A stretch of DNA of 9,587 nucleotides from Bacteroidota bacterium. Its GTDB lineage: Bacteria; Bacteroidota; Bacteroidia; Chitinophagales; Chitinophagaceae. Positions 1-5,785 of this stretch are shown here, one piece after another. The notes beneath the pieces are model-generated. The model worked only from the letters and a program-made list of their open reading frames with translations, was not told where the DNA came from and ran no database searches. Every line of letters begins with the position of its first letter. Within the stretch, counting starts at the first letter, position 1. The stretch is from positions 1 to 9,587 of the forward strand of contig JANYAL010000277.1 of the NCBI GenBank assembly GCA_025361325.1, in the 5' to 3' direction. The position numbers were made by a program, and so were the translations under genes.

Positions 1-620
1 GCCAGTGTAAAATATCCGTATGCAGAATCGGGTTTGTTGATGCGATTGTACAGGTCGCCGATATCGAGGGCAATACTGTACCTGAGCACCATACCATATT
101 GCGGGTTGCCCGGGGGATCGGTCTTCATGATGGAATCGGCCCGGAAATAATAAGCGAGTGTCTTATCATATTCTTCCTGGTACAGGTATACACTACCGAT
201 ATTCAGGATCACGCTGGCCAGGTTCTGGGGATCGTTCCTTTTTTCCTCCAGTTGCAGTTTGCGCAGGTAGAATTCGAGGGCCTTCGGATAATTGCCGATC
301 TGGAGAAAGGCATTGGCGATGCTGCCCAGCGAACGGGATTCACCTTCTGTGAATTTGATATGTTGTGCCAGTACCAATGCATCCTGGGAGATACGCAGTG
401 CTTTTTCGGGTTTGAAGGAGTTATAGGCATTGGCCAGGTTCCATAACAGGGTTACCCTGTTGCTGTCGTATTTCGCTGTTTTCAATAAGTCATTCAAACT
501 GTCGACAACCCGGTTCTGTGCCGGTACCGCTATGCTGAGCAATGATATCCATACCGGAAGGAGGAGCCTGAACCTGCTGCCGGTTAAAGAGATATGGATG
601 TTTAAATAACGCCTTAGCAT
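1..620 (-). CDS. Exported TPR protein, N-terminal part (gene runs off the left edge)
   Basis: The frame is open from an ATG at 620-618 to the window edge, giving about 206 codons without a stop; the C-terminus lies outside. The N-terminus (MLRRYLNIH...) has a basic start and a hydrophobic stretch around residues 19-33 ending in VPAQ, so a Sec signal peptide cleaved before Gln is likely. The mature part opens with VDSLNDLLKTAKYDSNRV and a helical segment containing KPEKALRISQDAL. Two clear TPR units follow, one around AFLQIGNYPKALEFYLRKLQ and one around SVYLYQEEYDKTLAYYFRAD. This start is common in Bacteroidota proteins that carry a TPR sensor region followed by a membrane helix and a histidine kinase, LytTR or LuxR-type output, but no output domain is visible here, so that role is inference. 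It is transcribed divergently from the caspase gene at 744. Confidence 0.85.
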   Translation of the reverse strand, partial: MLRRYLNIHISLTGSRFRLLLPVWISLLSIAVPAQNRVVDSLNDLLKTAKYDSNRVTLLWNLANAYNSFKPEKALRISQDALVLAQHIKFTEGESRSLGSIANAFLQIGNYPKALEFYLRKLQLEEKRNDPQNLASVILNIGSVYLYQEEYDKTLAYYFRADSIMKTDPPGNPQYGMVLRYSIALDIGDLYNRINKPDSAYGYFTL

Positions 621-623
621 AAA

Positions 624-656
624 CTAAAATAGGTGATATAATCCTGTATGTTCAAA
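624..656 (-). promoter_or_regulatory. Candidate promoter for the TPR gene at 620, possibly leaderless
   Basis: On the minus strand TTTG (656-653) is followed after 21 nt by TATTTTAG (631-624), one mismatch from the Bacteroidota -7 box TAnnTTTG. The box ends only 3 nt before the ATG at 620, so a transcript from it would start at or inside the start codon. It is therefore either a leaderless promoter or a chance match in AT-rich DNA. Confidence 0.3.
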
Positions 657-682
657 TTATTTTAGGTCAAAGAAAATCAAGC

Positions 683-713
683 TTTGAACCTGCTGTATTA
701 TTTAGTAGTTTTA
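683..713 (+). promoter_or_regulatory. Bacteroidota-type promoter of the single-caspase gene
   Basis: TTTG (683-686), a 19-nt spacer and TAGTTTTA (706-713) match the -33 TTTG / -7 TAnnTTTG pattern, with one mismatch in the last base of the -7 box. Transcription would start near 717-720, about 25 nt before the ATG at 744. This placement also argues that the upstream in-frame TTG at 684, which lies inside the -33 box, is not the start codon. Confidence 0.55.
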
Positions 714-743
714 GTTTCACTTTCAACTTTCAATCTGCAATAT

Positions 744-2126
744 ATGCGACCTGTACTTTTTTATGCACTTTTACTGGCTTCTTCTTTATGCCTGACTGTT
801 TCTGCCCAGACGGTGTATCATTTCCAGTATCGTTCCGCTGATACCGGGGATTCCATCCTGTATAATGCCTTCTTCCTGCAAAACAATACGGGTTCGGGAT
901 TCATGCGGATCCGGTATGATGTGCCAGGAAACAATGATATCATCCTGGCTGAAATTGGTATCCATTCCACCGACCTGGAACTCAAACCCGGAAGCGGGTT
1001 ACCGGATACCAGCCAAACCTATTATGATACAACCGGGCGGCCCGACTTCAAATTCGGCAACAGTTTTTCAAAACTACCCATACCCCTTTTCTGGTTCAAA
1101 ATGAACCCTAACAGCAATGCCTTTGAACCCAGCGGTGTATTTTTCCGCAATGCAGGAAAAGACATGCAGGCGGGTACCCTGGTTTTGGCTGAAACCCTGA
1201 ATGCAGATGCACTTAACAGGGATTTCCTTGCCGGATTCTTCTCACCAGGCGAAGATTTCCTGGTTGGTATGGACCAGTCCGGCTCAAGGGGTATATTCAA
1301 AGACCTGGCCGTTAATGTGAAGATGTACACTATCATTGTTGCCAATACCCTGGATCCCGAGATCGGGAAGTCGACCTTGCTGGACAGGGACCAGATGATG
1401 CATTATTTTGATACCCTTTGCACCTATGCAGGCATCAAAAAAATGCCGCCGCTGGTTATAGACGGGGACAATTATAACAAGGCTAATGTTATCAAAGCGA
1501 TCAAAGGACTTAAGCCGGGCCCCAATGATATTGTGGTGTTCTATTATTCGGGGCACGGATTCAGGAAGGACAACGACCCCCGGGTTTATCCCTATATCGA
1601 CCTGCGGCCACACGGACCGAAGTTCGCAGCCACTTACCTGGTTAATTCCCTGAACATGCAGGATATTTATACTGCCATCATCAGCCAGAATGCCCGGCTG
1701 AACCTGGTGATCAGCGATTGCTGCAATACCAAAGTGGAGGACCGCAAGCCTGTCGGTAAATCTGTATTAACGGGGCGTGGTATACTGGACTGGAGCCCGG
1801 CTAATTTTGTGAACCTGTTCCTGAATCCCCAGCCGAGGAACCTGTTGTTCACGGCAGCCGACGTGAACCAGAAAGCCGCCTGCGACAGTGCCACGGGCAG
1901 TTTCTTCTCTATCTATTTCCGGGAAGCGCTGAACAATAATCTGTCGAGGACAAGAAACTCAACCAACTGGGACCAGGTGATCAGTGAGGCCCGGGATGAG
2001 ACGACGCGTAAAGTGCGGCATATCTGCTGCGGCGATCCCTGCATCTGGGCCAACGGCTGTTTGCAGAACCCGGTGCCGGTAACGGATGTGAACCGGTTTA
2101 CGGGAAAGTTCAAAAAGTTATTCTGA
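744..2126 (+). CDS. Exported caspase-like cysteine protease (peptidase C14), single-domain type
   Basis: Predicted 460-aa secreted protein. The ATG at 744 is preferred because it is followed at once by a good Sec signal peptide (MRPVLFYALLLASSLCLTVSA, then Gln); an in-frame TTG at 684 would add 20 residues and overlap the promoter. Residues about 22-210 form a beta-rich region I do not recognise. From about residue 212 (MYTIIVAN) comes a clan CD caspase fold: NDIVVFYYSGHGF supplies catalytic His271, and LVISDCCNT supplies Cys327, with Asp325 two residues before it where metacaspases have an S1-pocket Asp. A small C-terminal part (residues about 370-460) carries a Cys cluster, HICCGDPCIWANGC, that could form disulfides in the periplasm. 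The usual His after the catalytic Cys (DACHSG) is Asn here, so activity is likely but not certain. It lacks TPRs and is convergent with the caspase-TPR operon. Substrate unknown. Confidence 0.9.
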   Translation: MRPVLFYALLLASSLCLTVSAQTVYHFQYRSADTGDSILYNAFFLQNNTGSGFMRIRYDVPGNNDIILAEIGIHSTDLELKPGSGLPDTSQTYYDTTGRPDFKFGNSFSKLPIPLFWFKMNPNSNAFEPSGVFFRNAGKDMQAGTLVLAETLNADALNRDFLAGFFSPGEDFLVGMDQSGSRGIFKDLAVNVKMYTIIVANTLDPEIGKSTLLDRDQMMHYFDTLCTYAGIKKMPPLVIDGDNYNKANVIKAIKGLKPGPNDIVVFYYSGHGFRKDNDPRVYPYIDLRPHGPKFAATYLVNSLNMQDIYTAIISQNARLNLVISDCCNTKVEDRKPVGKSVLTGRGILDWSPANFVNLFLNPQPRNLLFTAADVNQKAACDSATGSFFSIYFREALNNNLSRTRNSTNWDQVISEARDETTRKVRHICCGDPCIWANGCLQNPVPVTDVNRFTGKFKKLF

Positions 2127-2160
2127 TACGGGTATAAAATATAGGATATCAGCAATTTTT
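2123..2160. terminator. Weak candidate terminator between convergent genes
   Basis: CTGATA (2123-2128) and TATCAG (2147-2152) are perfect inverted 6-nt arms, with an inner TATA/TATA pair, followed by a five-T run at 2156-2160. The left arm includes the TGA stop of the plus gene. In the minus direction the same hairpin is followed by another short T run, so it could serve both convergent genes, which are only 47 bp apart. The stem is AT-rich and short. Confidence 0.35.
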
Positions 2161-2173
2161 AGAAGGATTGTCG

Positions 2174-4600
2174 TTATTCATCCGGGGCATATTTTTTCAT
2201 TTTAGGAAACTTTGCAAGCAGTTCATTCCAGGCGCTTGTGCCCCGGTAGAATTTCCATATTGCATCGCCCGCCAATACATTTGAGAAGTTGAAGCCATTG
2301 TTCAATGCCAGCTCAAGCCATTTGTAAGCTTGCCCGGGCTCCTGTAATTGTGCGTACAGCCTACCGATGGTGTACTGGGTCATCGGATCATTGGGTACCC
2401 GAGCCAGGTGTTCATTATACCAGGTCAAAGCTTTTGCCGGTTGCCCGGACAGGAGTTGTAGCCTGCCGTTCAGTTCGATTATGTCCGGAATAGGATAGGG
2501 CATCATCATAGCGGCCTCATCCAGTAGTAGGCCGGCTTCGGCAAATTCACGGGCATGAATATCAAACTCGGCCAGCAGGAGCCTGTTGGGAAAATCGAGT
2601 TCCCTTTGCATGTACAGGTATTCCAGGTTTTCCTTCGCCAGGCTGTTCTGGTAAGCGGCATGACTGGCATCGATCATTCTAAGCCGTACGCCTGCATTGG
2701 CTGTATCGAATTGTATGGACCTGGAATAATAAGGGATGGCCAGTTTTTTAGATCCCGCCATTACATATACATTACCGATCCTGAAATAGATATCCGCCAG
2801 CGTTATGCTGTCCTGTAACAATTCAGCTGCCCGGGACAGGTATCTTATTGCATCCTGGCGCGGTGTTTCGAGGTCGATTTCATCCAGCAATATGACCTGG
2901 TTGGTGCCGGGAATGGATATTTTTAATGGCTTAGTAACATAATCTTTATTTCCATCTCCGGTGGGCCCTGGTTGTTTGGTCAATTGCAGGGAATCCAGTC
3001 CAGATGTATTGCTGTTGTTCTGGTATGCCTGGTTATAGAACCTTTCTTTGTTCAGCACCGGGAAATAAATGATTGTATCGCGTAAAAGCATCCTGGATAC
3101 TGGGGCCAACTCATAATCAAGGATCCCTATCTTGTAATACCAGTACCCGTCATCAGGGAATTGTTTGATGGCTTTTCGGTAGAGGTTCAGTAATTCTTCC
3201 TTTATATAATCGGTTATATAATCTGACCGGTCTTTAAACTGGTTGTTTCCTCCGACCTGGCTGTTCCTGAATTGTTCCTGCTCAATGGCAGCATAGCCCA
3301 ATAATATCTTTTCCGCTTCTGCGAAGCGGCCCGTAGTTTCCAGCAAGTGCCATAATTTGTAATATCCGCAGATATTGTCCGGAACCATTTGAATGATCGT
3401 ACGGTATAAAATTTCCGCTTCTTCATAATGGCGGGTGCTGTCAAAGATTGCTGCAAGAAAATACAGGTCTTCTTCGCGTTTATAGCGGCTGCCCCTGAAG
3501 AAATCCTCCAGGCAATGGTGATCATACGGATAGGTGCCAACGATCTTCTTATCGCAATACTGTTTAAAGGATGCTTCATCGAGGTAGTTTGAAACGGCCA
3601 GTTTAAACTGAACGGCGGCCTTTTCCCACTGGTGCTGGTCGTAACAGAGCTTACCCAGGTAATGATACACCAGCGGGTTGTTTCGGTCGATGGATACTAC
3701 TTTTCTCAGCAATTGTTCCGCCTTTGTATAATTCCTTATTTCATACTGACTGTATCCCCACCAAAAAAAAGCCGCCTGGTCGTTCTTGTCGAACTGAGAT
3801 GTATCCGGGTTACAGGGACTTAACATGGATAAAAAATCTTCTAAGTCAACTATATTCAATGAAGGATATTTACTGTTCCCGTTAAAATGAAATCCTTTCT
3901 TTCTTTTTTCCGCCTCATTATAAAAAGAATCAGCCAGGGCATATTTGGTATTCATCGTATACACCTGGCCCAGTTTTTCATACGGAAAGTAAAACCTGGA
4001 ATTGATATCTATGGAATTGCGGTAATACGCTTCTGCCAGCATCAGGTTACCAGCCATTTGGTATAACAACCCCATGTTATTGTTGGTTAGGTTAATTCCC
4101 GGCTGTAAACTGTCTGCGGTCCGCCCGGCCTGTATCCCGTCAGTGAATTTTCCCTGCAGGGCATACAGGCCGCAGAGATTTGCCCAGGGGATTGCCCACC
4201 CCTGTTCGATCTGTGTGGCCCTGGTAAAATAATCGGCAGCTTTTGTCAAATCACCCTTGATCTGGTACAGGTTACCCAGTTCATTTTGGATATAGGCTGC
4301 ATTCCCCAGCAGTTGAAGTGCCATCCCTTGCTCCGATAAAGAAAGATCGATCAATGGACCCGGGTCTTCTACGGTAGGTATCTTCAGCCGGGCAGCCACA
4401 CCTGCAAAATAGTGCTGGTCAACCTGTAATGTTCTGTACAGGTAATTTGAGGGTGAGGTTAGCTTGAGTGCTGTGGAAAACATCCTGGGAAAGACATCGT
4501 AGCCACTGCTGTTGATGTTGTAATACCTGCGCTTTTCCAGTTCTGCCGCGTCCCCGGCTATATAAAGGTTGATGATATCCTGTCCGCGGTTGTGCATCAT
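2174..4600 (-). CDS. TPR half of the split caspase-TPR protein (downstream duplicate)
   Basis: An 808-aa open frame starting at ATG-ATG (4600), with no signal peptide. It opens with a helical linker (HNRGQDIINLYIAGDAAEL, then EKRRYYNIN and YDVFPRMFSTALKLTSPSN) that aligns from its first residues with residues about 399-470 of the intact upstream paralogue. A long TPR array follows: good units near residues 103-136, 172-205, 206-239, 275-308, 309-342 and 380-414, and more towards the C-terminus (for example LADIYFRIGNVYVMAGSKK and ELNGRLQLLSGQPAKAL). It ends in the ALNNGFNF...FPKMKKYAPDE tail shared with the paralogue. The frame continues directly from the caspase ORF across one TGA. If translated alone by reinitiation it would stay in the cytoplasm, away from its exported protease half; if made by readthrough it would be exported. 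TPRs suggest protein binding. It may be a functional split gene or the 3' part of a recent pseudogene. Confidence 0.65.
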   Translation of the reverse strand: MMHNRGQDIINLYIAGDAAELEKRRYYNINSSGYDVFPRMFSTALKLTSPSNYLYRTLQVDQHYFAGVAARLKIPTVEDPGPLIDLSLSEQGMALQLLGNAAYIQNELGNLYQIKGDLTKAADYFTRATQIEQGWAIPWANLCGLYALQGKFTDGIQAGRTADSLQPGINLTNNNMGLLYQMAGNLMLAEAYYRNSIDINSRFYFPYEKLGQVYTMNTKYALADSFYNEAEKRKKGFHFNGNSKYPSLNIVDLEDFLSMLSPCNPDTSQFDKNDQAAFFWWGYSQYEIRNYTKAEQLLRKVVSIDRNNPLVYHYLGKLCYDQHQWEKAAVQFKLAVSNYLDEASFKQYCDKKIVGTYPYDHHCLEDFFRGSRYKREEDLYFLAAIFDSTRHYEEAEILYRTIIQMVPDNICGYYKLWHLLETTGRFAEAEKILLGYAAIEQEQFRNSQVGGNNQFKDRSDYITDYIKEELLNLYRKAIKQFPDDGYWYYKIGILDYELAPVSRMLLRDTIIYFPVLNKERFYNQAYQNNSNTSGLDSLQLTKQPGPTGDGNKDYVTKPLKISIPGTNQVILLDEIDLETPRQDAIRYLSRAAELLQDSITLADIYFRIGNVYVMAGSKKLAIPYYSRSIQFDTANAGVRLRMIDASHAAYQNSLAKENLEYLYMQRELDFPNRLLLAEFDIHAREFAEAGLLLDEAAMMMPYPIPDIIELNGRLQLLSGQPAKALTWYNEHLARVPNDPMTQYTIGRLYAQLQEPGQAYKWLELALNNGFNFSNVLAGDAIWKFYRGTSAWNELLAKFPKMKKYAPDE
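4374..4420 (-). repeat. 47-nt perfect repeat, downstream copy
   Basis: This stretch is identical base for base to 7923-7969, exactly 3549 nt away. It encodes the end of the linker (HYFAGVAARLKIPTV) in the TPR half. The flanking DNA on both sides is clearly diverged between the copies. Confidence 0.85.
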
Positions 4601-4624
4601 TTCAACCAGCCTGTCCGTAAATCA
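4601..4624 (-). other. In-frame TGA and reinitiation region dividing the downstream caspase-TPR gene
   Basis: Read on the minus strand, the codons are AAC-TGA-TTT-ACG-GAC-AGG-CTG-GTT-GAA and then ATG-ATG. The intact paralogue has AAC-CGC-TTC-AAA-CAA-CAT-TTG-GTG-GAA at the same place (N-R-F-K-Q-H-L-V-E), so the TGA (4624-4622) stands where Arg is encoded and differs from a CGA Arg codon by one transition. GGACAGG (4616-4610) lies 9 nt upstream of the ATG at 4600 and resembles a Shine-Dalgarno sequence, which would allow coupled restart. Confidence 0.8.
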
Positions 4625-5776
4625 GTTCAACTTATCCTTATCCGTTTGAAGTGATGCTTTCAGCGTATTCATTGTATCGCGGAATCCGTCTGTCAATTTA
4701 TTTGTTAAAAGCTGGTCTATGCAGGCTATGGGAATTTCTGATGGTTTAAGGCTGTCGAGGAGGAAGAAATTTAAGCGCGCTTCGATGGGCTGCATCTTCA
4801 GGTATTGGAAGAACAGGTCGGCAGGTTGTATGGGCAGGGGGCGAAGGGCAGTTGAGATCGAAAATTTACCTGGTTGACCAATGCTCATTTTCCTGAGCCC
4901 GGCCAGGGCCTGGGTATCCATTCTGGCGAGGATGAAACCGGTATTGCCTTTCAGCACCGGGTTTTGTTTCCTGGCATGTTCTTTTTGCTGGTCCTCATCA
5001 AGTACCCGGTCTACAGCGAAACAGGAATCCAGGTACACCTGTAGATCGCCCAAATTTATATTTCCCTGGCCATTCCTTGATGCGTACCCTTTCAGTCCAT
5101 TGACCAGGTACCAGGAGAAAACGCCTCTTCCACCTCCCCAATCCGGACCTTCTACCGAAAGTTGGTCCGTATCGCAGGAAGTGATACGGATCTCCTTGTT
5201 CTTCACGCTTCGCAGCGCTTCATTTACCATGGGGGAGCCCCGGAATCCGTTTATGGCCAGGTCGCCCGAATGACAGGCATCTGTGATAAGCACCACATTG
5301 GCCTTATTGGAAATGGACAGTCCATCCGCAAAATCGTTAAGGTCCTCTATGCGCAACGCATTGTTGAGATAATTGAACCGCGGGGTATTATAGGTAAGCA
5401 GGAAACCAAGGTTATCGTGGAAACTGGTCTGCTTGTCGCCATGCCCTGCAAAATAAAAATAGACCAGGTCATTAGTTCCTGTAGAATCCCTGACCTGGTA
5501 AAGGGCATTATCGACTGCTGCAAGCGTTGCCTCTTCATTCTTGAGCAGGATGATATGCTCCGTTGGAACGGAACCACCCGCAGGGGATTGCAGGTAGCGG
5601 GCAAATTCCTCAGCATCGCGGTGTGCGTATTTCAGCGAAGGAAGATTATTTTCTTTTGAATATTGTGAAATGCCAATGACAATGGCATAGGTATGGGCAA
5701 CCCTGACCTGCTGTACCTGGGCGATCAGCCTTGCACAAGGCAGGAACAGGACCAGTATGAGCAGGTAACGCTTCAA
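4622..5776 (-). CDS. Exported caspase-like protease half of the split caspase-TPR protein (downstream duplicate)
   Basis: A 384-aa protein with a signal peptide MKRYLLILVLFLPCARLIA followed by Gln. The caspase fold runs over residues about 27-285: THTY-like start YAIVIGISQYS, the substrate-groove helix LKYAHRDAEEFARYL, YFYFAGHGD with catalytic His112, VVLITDACHSGD with catalytic Cys168 and Asp166, and WGGGRGVFSWYLVNGL from the small subunit. Residues about 300-384 match the start of the linker of the 1183-aa paralogue and stop at DKDKLN. The start is a TTG at 5776-5774, chosen because it aligns with MRRYQLFF of the paralogue and no ATG or GTG lies between it and the preceding stop. That stop (TAA, 5788-5786) is in the same frame, so only GCA-ATA-CTG separates the two genes. 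Translation is presumably coupled to the upstream gene and no promoter was duplicated. The catalytic motifs are intact, so an active protease is expected, but without its TPR part if TGA terminates. Confidence 0.8.
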   Translation of the reverse strand: MKRYLLILVLFLPCARLIAQVQQVRVAHTYAIVIGISQYSKENNLPSLKYAHRDAEEFARYLQSPAGGSVPTEHIILLKNEEATLAAVDNALYQVRDSTGTNDLVYFYFAGHGDKQTSFHDNLGFLLTYNTPRFNYLNNALRIEDLNDFADGLSISNKANVVLITDACHSGDLAINGFRGSPMVNEALRSVKNKEIRITSCDTDQLSVEGPDWGGGRGVFSWYLVNGLKGYASRNGQGNINLGDLQVYLDSCFAVDRVLDEDQQKEHARKQNPVLKGNTGFILARMDTQALAGLRKMSIGQPGKFSISTALRPLPIQPADLFFQYLKMQPIEARLNFFLLDSLKPSEIPIACIDQLLTNKLTDGFRDTMNTLKASLQTDKDKLN

Positions 5777-5785
5777 CAGTATTGC

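Noticed and set aside
684..743. Upstream TTG start adding 20 residues to the single-caspase protein
   Set aside because: The TTG lies inside the -33 promoter box, and the ATG at 744 is followed at once by a complete signal peptide.
4622..4624. TGA reassigned to an amino acid in this organism
   Set aside because: The caspase gene at 744-2126 ends with TGA at a natural C-terminus, and no other gene here has internal TGA codons, so TGA acts as a stop.
4601..4640. Frameshift as the cause of the split
   Set aside because: Both halves are in exactly the same frame (5776 minus 4600 is 392 codons), so only a stop codon separates them.
5162..5659. 165-codon open frame on the plus strand opposite the caspase half
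   Set aside because: It is antisense to a strongly supported caspase domain, its product shows no recognisable motif, and similar shadows occur opposite the paralogue (8687-8953).
5717..5776. Lipoprotein signal (LPC) in the downstream caspase
   Set aside because: Pro directly before Cys does not fit a lipobox, and the paralogue has no Cys there; normal signal peptidase I cleavage before Gln fits better.
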